Shown here in pieces: positions 1 through 7,503 of a stretch of DNA of 32,942 nucleotides (position 1 is the stretch's first letter; the number at the start of each line of letters is the position of its first letter). The translations under genes were made by a program, and so were the position numbers. The notes beneath the pieces are model-generated. The model searched no databases, had not been told where the DNA came from, and worked only from the letters and a program-made list of their open reading frames with translations. This DNA is from Pontiellaceae bacterium. Its GTDB lineage: Bacteria > Verrucomicrobiota > Kiritimatiellia > Kiritimatiellales > Tichowtungiaceae. The stretch spans positions 1 through 32,942 of the forward strand of contig JAOZMR010000002.1 of assembly GCA_029934215.1 (NCBI GenBank). Direction: 5' to 3'.

Positions 1-418
1 TCGTCGGCACACTGACCAGGCACGTAAAGCCGTAGTGTAACGAACATGAATTGCCAAAAACAATAGCAGAACTTACGGGATGGACTACTAGGAGATTTGT
101 TGTCCACCAGATGGAATAGACGCGCCCAGAAGTTGCGCTCCAATGCAGGGCGTTTCCTGAGATGGGATTCTGCACCAAGCGACTGGTCGCTCTTGTTGGG
201 TCGAGCCCCGCAATGTACGCTTCTCGGACGGTGTTGATTCCGTTGGAGCAGGTCGCCGCAGGATTCGCGTAAGAGGCTCTGCCGTAATAACGACGTTCCC
301 ACCATTCAGGGATTCCGTTGATGTCCTTATCGTAGAACACATCCACCGCCATGCTGTTGGTAAACCCATGACAGGTGCTTTGTAGCGTGATGACCGCATT
401 GGACTGATGTGTTTGCTG
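1..418 (-). pseudogene. C-terminal remnant of a secreted Asp-rich-repeat protein, open at the window edge
   Basis: Reading the minus strand from about 418 down to 1 gives one uninterrupted frame with the segments DKDINGIPEWWERRYYG, NGINTVREAYIAGLDPT and GRVYSIWWTTNLL. This D-x-D-x-x-G-x-x-x-W pattern followed by an AGxDPT segment is typical of the C-terminal part of large secreted proteins in Kiritimatiellota-type genomes (family knowledge). There is an in-frame TGA at 419-421. No credible start codon with a ribosome binding site sits inside the open part, so the N-terminus is missing or lies beyond the stop. An AGGAG-preceded ATG occurs three codons before that stop, in the same frame, which fits a gene broken by a nonsense mutation. 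The frame has no stop before base 1. I infer a decayed or truncated gene. The product's role is unknown. Confidence 0.5.
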
Positions 419-511
419 TCAAAAACTCATTTCTCCTCTTGACCTCATTCCGATCAATTCCGGCAAACAAAGCATTCAGAGTGTTGTTGAACAAGGTCTA
501 TTTTGGTTTTG

Positions 512-2233
512 CTACCAATCTTTGTCGACGTGTATTGGCTGCCCGAGATAGGGGCGTAGGTTTTGGCGCTGGTCTTTTTCGTTTTGTTTCATCGCGTCAA
601 GCAATTGTTGCGCTTCTTCTTCGCTCATTTCGCCCGCTTGTTGTTGCGGCTTCTGTGAGGGTTGGGATTGCTGTTCTTCCGGTTCTTGCTGTTGTTCCTG
701 TTCTTGCTTTTGATCTTCCTGGTTCTGCTGCTCTTGTTGGTCGGATTTGTCGGATTTCTCTTTTTCTTCTTTTGAATCCTTATCGTCCTCTTTGCCTTTT
801 TCTTTTTTCTCTTCCTTCTCCTCTTCTTGTTTCTGCTTTTCGAGCCGCTCTTTCAGGGCGAGCGCGCGTTCTAGGTTTTGTTTGGTGGAGAGGGCGGCGG
901 GGTTTAGCTGGAGCGCTTCTTCTAGGTTTTCTATGGCTTGTGTGGTTGCGGCGAGTCTGGCTTCTAGCTGCTGCTCGGGGGTTGCGGGGAGGGGGGCGAT
1001 TTGCGAGTCGGGGGCGACTTGCGAGTCGCCCGTACAGCTGGCCAGCAGGGCCGTGCCTCGGTTGTGGAGGGCCTTTTGTTTTAGCGTTTCGTCTGTGGTT
1101 TGCGCGGCGGCTTCGCCGAATAGTTTTTCCGAACCTTGGAAGTTTCCTTCTCGGTAGAGGGCGTGGCCTTGGTTGTATTTTTCAATGGCCGGAAATTTTT
1201 CTTCGGCGTCGGCGTTCGGAATGCAGAAGAGTAGAAGGAGGAGCGCGATTTTCGGGTTGCGGAGGAGTGTTTCGGCGAGGAGGAGAAGGAGGGCGGCGGC
1301 GATGAAGTAGCCGGTGCGTTCTTTGTAGATTTTGGCGAGGCGGGTTTCTTGTTCGTCGCGCTGGAGGTTGGAGATGCCGAGTGCGTAGATGCGGTCGAGT
1401 CCGAAGTCGCCGGGGGCGGAGCGGACGTAGAAGCCGCCGGTTTCGCGGGCGAGCTGTTCGAGGAGGGTTTCGTTGAGTGTGCTTTTGATGACGCGGCCTT
1501 GTTCGTCTTTTAGGTAGCCTCGCCCGTCGGCGGCGGGGATGAGTTCGCCTGAGGCGGTGCCGACGCCGATGGAGAAGAGTTTGATCTGCTTTTCGTTTAG
1601 TTTTTTCGCGATTTTCAGGGGGTCGCCGCTGTGGTCTTCGCCGTCGGTGATGAGGATGATGACGCGGTCGGCGGCGGATTCGGTGTCGAAGCTTTCTTCG
1701 GCGGTTTCGAGGGCTTGGGCGATGGCGGTTCCGCCTTTTGGGATGATGCCTGCGTAGAGGTCGTTGAGGGTCATGGTGAAGGCGGCGTAGTCGATGGTGA
1801 CGGGGCATTGGAGGAAGCTGCTTCCGGCGAAGGCGATGAGCCCGATGCGGTCGCCTTTGAGGTGGCGGACGAAGTTGCTGATGGCCCATTTTGCTTGTTG
1901 CAGGCGGTTGGGTTTGATGTCGGCGGCGAGCATGCTTTTGGAGGTGTCGAGCACGACGATGATGTCGAGTCCGCGTTGTTTGACTTCTTCCATTTTGTAG
2001 CCCCACTGCGGGCGGGCGAGGGCGAGGAGGATGAAGAGGAGCGCGAGTGTTCGTAGGAGGGTGCGGCGGCGGTTTTGTTTTGGGTTGTTCCCGGGTATGA
2101 CGGTTTTCCAAACCTTGGAAGAGATGAGTTTGGCGAGCCGCGCGGCGCGTTGGCGGTGCAGAATGATGAGTGCTCCGATGAGCGGGAGCAGAAGGAGGAG
2201 GGCTTTTAAAAATTCTGGAGCGGCGAATCTCAT
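512..2233 (-). CDS. Fused BatB-BatC: membrane-anchored VWA protein with TPR and acidic C-terminal tail
   Basis: The product is 573 aa. It has membrane segments near residues 8-26 and 58-74 and the motif ALARPQWGYK that precedes the VWA domain in Bat proteins. A von Willebrand A domain follows with a MIDAS DTSKS at 96-100 and ITDGED further on. Another membrane segment closes this BatB part. A second signal-peptide-like stretch (IALLLLLFCIPNADA) then begins a BatC-like part with TPR repeats (YNQGHALYREGNF; NLEEALQLNPA) and a highly charged Glu/Lys/Gln tail. Bat proteins in Bacteroides and Leptospira are linked to aerotolerance and stress resistance. The start overlaps the stop of batA by 4 bp (ATGA), showing translational coupling. 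Two copies of the dispersed palindrome are read as FQGSE (near match, 1127-1141) and SKVWK (exact, 2106-2120). BatB and BatC are more usually separate genes. Confidence 0.85.
   Translation of the reverse strand: MRFAAPEFLKALLLLLPLIGALIILHRQRAARLAKLISSKVWKTVIPGNNPKQNRRRTLLRTLALLFILLALARPQWGYKMEEVKQRGLDIIVVLDTSKSMLAADIKPNRLQQAKWAISNFVRHLKGDRIGLIAFAGSSFLQCPVTIDYAAFTMTLNDLYAGIIPKGGTAIAQALETAEESFDTESAADRVIILITDGEDHSGDPLKIAKKLNEKQIKLFSIGVGTASGELIPAADGRGYLKDEQGRVIKSTLNETLLEQLARETGGFYVRSAPGDFGLDRIYALGISNLQRDEQETRLAKIYKERTGYFIAAALLLLLAETLLRNPKIALLLLLFCIPNADAEEKFPAIEKYNQGHALYREGNFQGSEKLFGEAAAQTTDETLKQKALHNRGTALLASCTGDSQVAPDSQIAPLPATPEQQLEARLAATTQAIENLEEALQLNPAALSTKQNLERALALKERLEKQKQEEEKEEKKEKGKEDDKDSKEEKEKSDKSDQQEQQNQEDQKQEQEQQQEPEEQQSQPSQKPQQQAGEMSEEEAQQLLDAMKQNEKDQRQNLRPYLGQPIHVDKDW
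2106..2120. repeat. Exact dispersed palindrome, inside batB-batC
   Basis: TTCCAA-ACC-TTGGAA, read on the minus strand as SKVWK near the N-terminus. Confidence 0.9.
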
Positions 2234-3201
2234 GATGGAAGCCTCCCGAAGCGTGATAGTGCGATGAGTTTTTCCAAGGTTAGGAAGAGGAGGGCGGCGA
2301 GGAGCCAGCGGCTGGCGGTTTCTTCGTAGCGGGTGAATTGTTGCATTTCGATTTCGGTTTTTTCGAGCTGGTCGATTTGGTCGTAGACGGAGGAGAGGGT
2401 GGCGAGATCTTTGGCGCGGAAGAATTGCCCTTCGCTGATGGCGGCGATTTCTTCGAGGGTGGTGGTGTCGATTTGCTGCGGAGCTTGGTTAAAGAATCCG
2501 CGCCGGACGGGGAGTCCGCCGCCGATGCCAATGGCGTAGATTTTGATGCCGAGCGCGGCGGCGGCTTCGGCGGCATTTTCGGGGGTGAGTTCGCCTCGGT
2601 TGTTTTCGCCGTCGGTGATGAGGATGACGATGCGGCTTTTGGCTTCGCTGTCGCGTAGGCGGTTGATGGCGGAGGCGATGGCGTCGCCGATGGCGGTTCC
2701 GTCTTCAAGCATTCCGGTGCGTAGGTTTTCCAGACGCTGGGTGAGCCAGCTGTGGTCGAGCGTGAGCGGGGCGACGGAGTAGGGGAGCGCAGAAAAGGCG
2801 ACGAGTCCGACGCGGTCGTCGGTGCGTTTTTCGATGAAGTCGCTGATGACTTGTTTGGCGGAGTCGATTCGGGTTTGGCGTCGGCCGTTGCGGGCGAAGT
2901 CTGGGGTGTCCATGGAGGTGGAGAGGTCGAGCAGTAGGACGATTTCTACGCCTTCGGTGTTGACGCGGCTTTCGCTGAGTCCGCGTTGTGGGCGGGCGAG
3001 CGCGACGATGAGGCAGAGGAGTCCCGCAGCGAAGAGGAGGGGGAGAACGGGCTGGAGCCGGACGCTTAGGCTGACGGGGAGTTTGCGCAGGAGTGCGCCG
3101 TCGGGGAAATGCACGGCGGGGCGTCGGCGGCAAATCCGCCACCAGAGGAGGGGCGGGACGAGCAGGAGAAGCCACAGGAGGGTTGGATAAGCAAATGTCA
3201 T
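2230..3201 (-). CDS. BatA-like VWA domain membrane protein
   Basis: The product is 323 aa. It has an N-terminal membrane segment (about residues 5-22), a second at about 52-68, the ALARPQRG element, and a VWA domain with MIDAS DLSTS at 92-96 and LITDGENN. A C-terminal membrane segment follows (WLLAALLFLTLEKL). This architecture matches BatA, the first VWA protein of the Bat operon, thought to form a periplasm-facing complex with BatB (family knowledge). It is read directly into the BatB-BatC gene through an ATGA overlap. Upstream lies the GxxExxY insertion, 12 bp away. A one-mismatch copy of the dispersed palindrome at 2272-2286 is read as FLTLE in the last membrane helix. Confidence 0.85.
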   Translation of the reverse strand: MTFAYPTLLWLLLLVPPLLWWRICRRRPAVHFPDGALLRKLPVSLSVRLQPVLPLLFAAGLLCLIVALARPQRGLSESRVNTEGVEIVLLLDLSTSMDTPDFARNGRRQTRIDSAKQVISDFIEKRTDDRVGLVAFSALPYSVAPLTLDHSWLTQRLENLRTGMLEDGTAIGDAIASAINRLRDSEAKSRIVILITDGENNRGELTPENAAEAAAALGIKIYAIGIGGGLPVRRGFFNQAPQQIDTTTLEEIAAISEGQFFRAKDLATLSSVYDQIDQLEKTEIEMQQFTRYEETASRWLLAALLFLTLEKLIALSRFGRLPS

Positions 3202-3213
3202 GATAAAGAGTTT

Positions 3214-3669
3214 TTAGCCACGAGAGAGCGCAGAGAACACGAAAGAAAGAAAAAGGGAGAGGGAAAGTATGGGCTGGGGGGTGGAACGTTTGAACCGATC
3301 GAGTATGAATTTTTTAATTTTGAATTTGTAGGAACCAAAGTTGATGAGTAATCCGTGTTCGATGTTGGATGAACGAAGGTATCCAATGATTTGTGCGGTA
3401 TGTTCTTCGGTAAATGTTTTGCAGGCTTTTAACTCTACGATTAGAACGCCTTCTACGATTAGGTCCGCATAGTAATCGCCAATTTCGGTTCCGTCTTCGT
3501 CGTAGACTTTTATGGGTTTCTGTTGTTCGACTTTTAATCCTGCTTTTTTGAGACGATGAACAAGTGCGTTTTCGTACACTTTTTCGAGATGTCCAGTTCC
3601 GTGGTATTCATGAATGGCGTATGCTGTTTCCCGAACCTGATCGCATAGTTGTTTGGTTTTTTCATCCAT
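3214..3669 (-). CDS. GxxExxY protein
   Basis: I place the start at the ATG at 3667-3669 (MDEKTKQL) because AGGAGG lies just upstream. The longer open frame to 3741 would run through the neighbouring gene. The product is about 151 aa and carries GHLEKVYENAL, the signature that names the GxxExxY family, then DYYADLIVEGVLIVELKAC, resembling a PD-(D/E)xK nuclease core (D-x-x-V...E-L-K). The function of the family is unknown; nuclease-like activity is an inference. The gene is bracketed by imperfect inverted repeats (3215-3246 and 3682-3712) and sits inside the bat operon between batD and batA. Its last residues (VFSALSRG) are encoded by the left repeat arm. It looks like a small mobile passenger. 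Confidence 0.8.
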   Translation of the reverse strand: MDEKTKQLCDQVRETAYAIHEYHGTGHLEKVYENALVHRLKKAGLKVEQQKPIKVYDEDGTEIGDYYADLIVEGVLIVELKACKTFTEEHTAQIIGYLRSSNIEHGLLINFGSYKFKIKKFILDRFKRSTPQPILSLSLFLSFVFSALSRG

Positions 3670-3712
3670 TCTATTCCTCCTCCTTTGTGTTCTTTGCGCT
3701 CTCTTGTGGCAA
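3215..3712. mobile_element. Inverted-repeat-flanked GxxExxY cassette
   Basis: The left arm (3215-3246) and the reverse complement of the right arm (3682-3712) share the core GAGAGCGCA(G/A)AGAACAC and match at roughly 27 of 32 positions. Between them lies the GxxExxY gene. The right arm overlaps the end of the BatD-like gene, whose last residues (QESAKNTKEEE) are made from the arm itself. I see no transposase and no clear target-site duplication, so the mode of movement is unknown. Confidence 0.55.
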
Positions 3713-4615
3713 ACATTGTTCCTGCATGGTTTGTTCAACAAAAGTTTCCACGGTTTGAAAGGCGGTTTGTAGGGCGGCTTGTTGGGCGTCGGCGCGGGCG
3801 AATTTTACGAGGTCGGCTTGCGTGAAGAGGGGGCCAAGGGCGTCTCGGTGCTCGGGCTGGAGTTTTTCGGTTAGTTCTTCGGTGGTGGATTCGGGGGCGT
3901 TGAGATTGAATCGGTTTTCTAGGTAGTTCCGGAGGATGAGGGAGAGTTGTACGAAGAAGGGTTCGGGTATCCATGGCTCGTTGCGTAGGGCGGCGAGGGC
4001 TTCTTGCGCGATGATGTGCGGTGGGATGATGGGCTCGGGCGTGAAGGGGCTGGCGGGGCTTTTCCAGAGGTAGCGGACGAGGAAGATGATTGCTGTGAGG
4101 AGGAGTATGGCGAGCGCGGAGATCCATAGCCAGCGCGGGATTCGTAGCGGCGGTTTGATGGTTCCGTGGATGTCGGAGAGGATGGTTTTGTTGGTTTCGT
4201 TGAGCGTGCTTTGTACGTGGAGGGTGAGCGGTGGGAGGGGGTGTTCTTTTTCGGTTCCGTCGGAGAGGATGCAAACGGCGGGGTTGGTGGCGACGATCCA
4301 GTCGCCGATGCGGAAGGAGGTGAGTTGGAGGGTTTCTTCGGTTTGTAGGATGTCGTCGGAGAGGGGGCGCGTTTCGATGGATCGGTTTTGTACGACGATT
4401 TGTTTGCCGTTTCCAAGGGTTGGAAAAACGATGCGGCTGTCCGTTGGGTGGCGCGCGGTTTGTGTGAGTGTGACGAGGTCGCCGAGGTGTAGAATGTTGG
4501 TGCTGAGCACGGCTTGCGCGTCGAACCCGCCGGGCGGCAGGGGTTCCACTTTTCCGCAGCCTGTTAAAATGACCGCAAGAAGGCTGGCTAGTATAAGTTG
4601 ACGAAGCTGGTTCAT
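3671..4615 (-). CDS. BatD-like lipoprotein with C-terminal membrane anchor
   Basis: The product is 314 aa. It starts with a lipoprotein signal ending in the lipobox LTGC (about residues 17-20), then a beta-rich periplasmic part, then a membrane helix (LWISALAILLLTAIIFLVRYLW). A cytoplasmic tail contains a DUF4381-like segment (LILRNYLENRFNLNAPESTT...ADLVKFARAD). Its place between the DUF58 gene and batA supports a role in the Bat complex; the family assignment is by architecture and context. The exact palindrome at 4411-4425 is read as FPTLGN. The last dozen or so residues are encoded by the right arm of the GxxExxY cassette, so the native C-terminus was probably altered by the insertion. Confidence 0.7.
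   Translation of the reverse strand: MNQLRQLILASLLAVILTGCGKVEPLPPGGFDAQAVLSTNILHLGDLVTLTQTARHPTDSRIVFPTLGNGKQIVVQNRSIETRPLSDDILQTEETLQLTSFRIGDWIVATNPAVCILSDGTEKEHPLPPLTLHVQSTLNETNKTILSDIHGTIKPPLRIPRWLWISALAILLLTAIIFLVRYLWKSPASPFTPEPIIPPHIIAQEALAALRNEPWIPEPFFVQLSLILRNYLENRFNLNAPESTTEELTEKLQPEHRDALGPLFTQADLVKFARADAQQAALQTAFQTVETFVEQTMQEQCLPQESAKNTKEEE
4411..4425. repeat. Exact dispersed palindrome, inside the BatD-like gene
   Basis: TTCCAA-GGG-TTGGAA, read on the minus strand as FPTLGN in the periplasmic part. Confidence 0.9.
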
Positions 4616-4620
4616 GTTAA

Positions 4621-4758
4621 TTAACCGCGAAAGAACGCAAGGAACGCAAAAAGGGGGACGAGTAGGGCTTTTGCACCGAGAGGTAGTTTTGGAGTGACAT
4701 GATTTGATCTGTGTTCATGGGGTTTCCTTTGCGTTCTTTGCGCTCTTTCGCGGTTTTA
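4621..4758. mobile_element. Miniature inverted-repeat element related to the GxxExxY cassette
   Basis: This fills the gap between the BatD-like gene and the DUF58 gene. The left arm (4621-4654) and the reverse complement of the right arm (4724-4758) share AACCGCGAAAGA(A/G)CGCAA(G/A)GAACGCAAA and match at about 27 of 32 positions. The arm sequence is related to that around the GxxExxY gene (AGAGCGCAAAGAAC). A 33-codon frame on the minus strand (4718 to 4617) begins after an AAGGAAA-type ribosome site and ends FLRSLRSFAVN inside the left arm. I read it as an internally deleted relative of the cassette. Confidence 0.55.
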
Positions 4759-4759
4759 A

Positions 4760-5686
4760 TCATTTGCGGTGGTTTCGGGTGCTGAAGAATTTGATGAAGG
4801 CTTTTTCGTAGGGTTCGCCTGCGAGGAGCTCGATGGTGTCGATGCCGGAGCGTTTGAGCGTGCTGTTGCGTTGGTCGATGCGTTGGGTTTGTTCGTGTAG
4901 AAGCTGGGTGCGTACGGCGGTGCTGGAGGTGTCGATGAGTATGCGTTCGCCGCTTTCGGGGTCTTGCCATTCAACAACGCCGACGCGGGGCCATGCGTGT
5001 TCGTGTTTGTCGGCAATGGTTACGGCGATTAGGTCGTGGCGACGAGCGGTGATTTTGAGCGGCTTTTCGCAGTCGATGGGGAAGATGAAGTCGCTAACAA
5101 GAAAGGTGACGGCTTTTTTGGGATGGGTGTGGTTGAGGAAGTCGAGCGCGGGGCGGGCATCGGTGCCGGTGCTTTGCGGTTCGTGGGTGAGGACTTCTTG
5201 GACGATGCGTAGGACGTGTGCGCTGCCTTTGCGCGGTGGGATATATTTTTCGACTTGGTCGGAGAAGAGGATGAGCCCGATGCGGTCGTTGTTGCGGGTG
5301 GCGGAGAAGGCGAGCATGGCGGCGACTTCGGCGGCGAGGTCGCGCTTGAGCTGCGGGGTGCTTCCGAAGTCGTTGGAGGCGCTGATGTCGACCATGAGCA
5401 TGACGGTCATTTCGCGCTCTTCGATGAATTTTTTGACGTGCGGCGTTCCTGAGCGGGCGGTGACGTTCCAGTCGATGGCGCGTACGTCGTCGCCGGTCAC
5501 GTATTCGCGGACTCGGTCAAATTCCATTCCGCGTCCTTTGAAGGTGGAGTGGTAGCTCCCTGCAAATACGTCGTTGACGGCGTGGCGCGTGCGGATTTCG
5601 ATCCGGCGAACTTTCTTCAGCAATTCGCGGTGGGAGGAGGTGGCATTTCTTATTGAATTGCCTGTTTTGTTGTTTGTTCGACTCAT
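4760..5686 (-). CDS. DUF58 domain protein of the Bat operon
   Basis: The product is 308 aa and has no evident membrane segment. It contains the DUF58 hallmark GRGMEFDRVREYVTGDDVRAIDWNVTARSG (about residues 50-80), followed by a VWA-like fold with a partial MIDAS (VDISAS) and FIEERE between them. DUF58 proteins are encoded with MoxR ATPases and VWA proteins and are thought to act in assembly or activation of membrane complexes (family knowledge). Here it is the first gene of the Bat operon. The usual MoxR gene is not next to it: upstream is only a 154-bp gap and a divergent phosphatase gene. Confidence 0.85.
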   Translation of the reverse strand: MSRTNNKTGNSIRNATSSHRELLKKVRRIEIRTRHAVNDVFAGSYHSTFKGRGMEFDRVREYVTGDDVRAIDWNVTARSGTPHVKKFIEEREMTVMLMVDISASNDFGSTPQLKRDLAAEVAAMLAFSATRNNDRIGLILFSDQVEKYIPPRKGSAHVLRIVQEVLTHEPQSTGTDARPALDFLNHTHPKKAVTFLVSDFIFPIDCEKPLKITARRHDLIAVTIADKHEHAWPRVGVVEWQDPESGERILIDTSSTAVRTQLLHEQTQRIDQRNSTLKRSGIDTIELLAGEPYEKAFIKFFSTRNHRK

Positions 5687-5840
5687 ATCGGCGATTATGT
5701 AGACTGGTGTTAAATCGAGTGTTTAAAAACCATTTTTTTTCGTAACAGTCAATGGCTAAAAGTGGAGACTTGGAGCGTTGATGTTAAATCTGTTTGGTTT
5801 TGTCTATTCATCTATCTCTATTCGTGGTTGAATCTCGCGC

Positions 5841-6470
5841 ATGATTTCTTCTGTTATATTTGATTTTGACGGTGTTATTGTCGATTCAGAGCGATTGCAT
5901 TGGGCTGCTTTTAATGCGGTTCTTGGCAGTCCGGTGTCTTGGAGCGATTATATCGACAAACTGATCGGGTTCGACGACCGCGATGCGTTTGCTTATCTTT
6001 TTCCAAACATTGGAAAAGTGGAACTGGGTAGTCTGATCGTTAAAAAGGCGGCGGCGTTTCAGATCTTGTTGGAGAGCGATGGCGCGGCGGCTCTTCCTGG
6101 AGCGGTTGAGTTGATTGAGCGTCTCTCTGGAAAATTACCGATTGCAATCTGCTCGGGCGCTCTTCGTGGGGATATTCTTCCAATCATTGGAAGCCTCGGT
6201 GTCGAGCATGCCTTCGATACGATTGTGACTGCGGAGGATACTCCTGCAAGCAAGCCAGACCCTGCGCCGTATCGGCTCGCCGCTGAAAAGCTTGGCGCTA
6301 CGGATGGTTTGGCGATTGAGGATACGCCCGCCGGAATTGCTTCTGCAAGGGGCGCGGGACTGAAGGTGCTAGCTGTGACAAACAGCTATGAAAGGGAGTT
6401 TCTCTCTGAGGCGGACCTGATCGTTAACTCGCTCGAAGGCATCACGCTCGAACAACTAACAGGGATATAA
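5841..6470 (+). CDS. HAD-superfamily hydrolase, beta-phosphoglucomutase/phosphatase-like
   Basis: The product is 209 aa. HAD motif I is DFDGV with the nucleophile and acid aspartates at residues 8 and 10 (IFDFDGVIVDSE). Motif II is SGALRGD, motif III the lysine in ASKPDPAPY, and motif IV IEDTPAGIASA. The cap-containing beta-phosphoglucomutase/phosphoglycolate-phosphatase subgroup fits best. The substrate cannot be told from sequence. The gene stands alone, divergent from the Bat operon. It holds two exact dispersed palindromes 177 bp apart (6001-6015 read as FPNIGK; 6178-6192 read as LPIIGS). Confidence 0.85.
   Translation: MISSVIFDFDGVIVDSERLHWAAFNAVLGSPVSWSDYIDKLIGFDDRDAFAYLFPNIGKVELGSLIVKKAAAFQILLESDGAAALPGAVELIERLSGKLPIAICSGALRGDILPIIGSLGVEHAFDTIVTAEDTPASKPDPAPYRLAAEKLGATDGLAIEDTPAGIASARGAGLKVLAVTNSYEREFLSEADLIVNSLEGITLEQLTGI
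6001..6015. repeat. Exact dispersed palindrome, inside the HAD gene
   Basis: TTCCAA-ACA-TTGGAA, read as FPNIGK in the cap region. Confidence 0.9.
6178..6192. repeat. Exact dispersed palindrome, inside the HAD gene (second)
   Basis: TTCCAA-TCA-TTGGAA, read as LPIIGS, just after HAD motif II. Confidence 0.9.
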
Positions 6471-6529
6471 CACGCAAATCTGGAATTGCCGTTGCACAGT
6501 CCGCGTCCTTTGCGCATACTCTCAACTCT

Positions 6530-7498
6530 ATGAAAAAAATACTCCTATCTATAATTCTCTCGACCGGATCGCTCTTTGCTCAGACCAATGACGCCCCGAT
6601 CATCACCGCAATCGATGGCTACGCAGCGCAGGTCGGAACAACCGTCATTACCTACGGCGAAATCCGCGAAACTGTTGCACAGTATATGCCGCAACTGCTT
6701 CAGAGGTATAAGGGCGAGGAGCTCGCCCAGCAGATCCAAAAACTACACTGGGATGCCCGCGAGGCACTGATCGAGGAAACGTTGATCAAGGAGGAGGCAA
6801 GCGAGCTCGGGTTGGCGTTGCCGTCTAGTTCCATCGATGAAGAGATCAACCGTCTGATACGCGAGCGGTTCGATAATGACCGAACTCTGCTGAGCCGCAC
6901 GCTTGCCGCACGTCGAATGACCTTCGACGAATGGCGCGAAAGCATTTCCGATCAGATCACCCTGCAAGTATATTACCGGCAAGAGGTCACCAGCCGCGCC
7001 ACCGTTTCGAAAGCCGCAATCCGCATTGCCTACGAGGAAAATAGAGAGAGCCTGAAGATTCCGTTCAATGTGAAGTTTCGCGCGATTCTCATAAATAAAG
7101 GGGTCAGCGCCGAGGACCAAGCCATCAAAAAACAGCAAGCCGAGGAACTGCTAAAAAAACTACGCAACGGCGCTGATTTCGCGGAAACGGCCCAAGAGTT
7201 TTCGGAAGGTATTCGTGCAGACAACGGAGGCGAATTTCCGTGGGGCGACCCAGAAGATATTCGCGAGGAGCTCCGCCCAACTCTTTATAATGTTGCCGCA
7301 GGACAAATTAGTGAGATTATTGAAACAGATAGCGAGTTCTACATCGTCAAAATTGAAGCACGACGCGAGGAGGGAACGGTTCCATTTGAAGAGGTCAGTG
7401 GCAAAATTGAAGCCAAGCTGCTCCGTATCGAGCAGGACCGTTTGCATGACGAGCTGATTGAGCGGTTAACCAAACGCCATTTTGTGAAACGGTACTGA
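6530..7498 (+). CDS. surA: SurA-like periplasmic peptidyl-prolyl isomerase/chaperone
   Basis: The product is 322 aa with a clear signal peptide (KKILLSIILSTGSLFAQ). A SurA-N-like helical region follows (IDGYAAQVGTTVITYGEI; EALIEETLIKEEA). A single parvulin domain follows at roughly residues 175-275 (FRAILINKG...AQEFSEG...GGEFPWGD...FYIVKIEARREEG). E. coli SurA has two parvulin domains and about 430 aa, so this is a shorter, single-domain form. Its position directly before pdxA and ksgA, as in E. coli, supports the SurA identity over PrsA or PpiD. The role is folding of outer-membrane proteins in the periplasm. Confidence 0.75.
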   Translation: MKKILLSIILSTGSLFAQTNDAPIITAIDGYAAQVGTTVITYGEIRETVAQYMPQLLQRYKGEELAQQIQKLHWDAREALIEETLIKEEASELGLALPSSSIDEEINRLIRERFDNDRTLLSRTLAARRMTFDEWRESISDQITLQVYYRQEVTSRATVSKAAIRIAYEENRESLKIPFNVKFRAILINKGVSAEDQAIKKQQAEELLKKLRNGADFAETAQEFSEGIRADNGGEFPWGDPEDIREELRPTLYNVAAGQISEIIETDSEFYIVKIEARREEGTVPFEEVSGKIEAKLLRIEQDRLHDELIERLTKRHFVKRY

Positions 7499-7503
7499 GC
7501 CAG

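Noticed and set aside
409..1305. Long plus-strand open frame of 298 codons
   Set aside because: It lies antisense to the low-complexity and VWA part of the BatB-BatC gene; composition is skewed (Arg, Leu, Gly), with no family resemblance.
1182..2111. Minus-strand frame of 309 codons
   Set aside because: It is an Arg/His/Pro-rich shifted reading of the BatB gene, typical of a shadow frame in GC-rich third positions.
6492..6520. Possible promoter TTGCAC-N17-CATACT before the surA-like gene
   Set aside because: Both hexamers match the consensus poorly; too weak to report as a feature.
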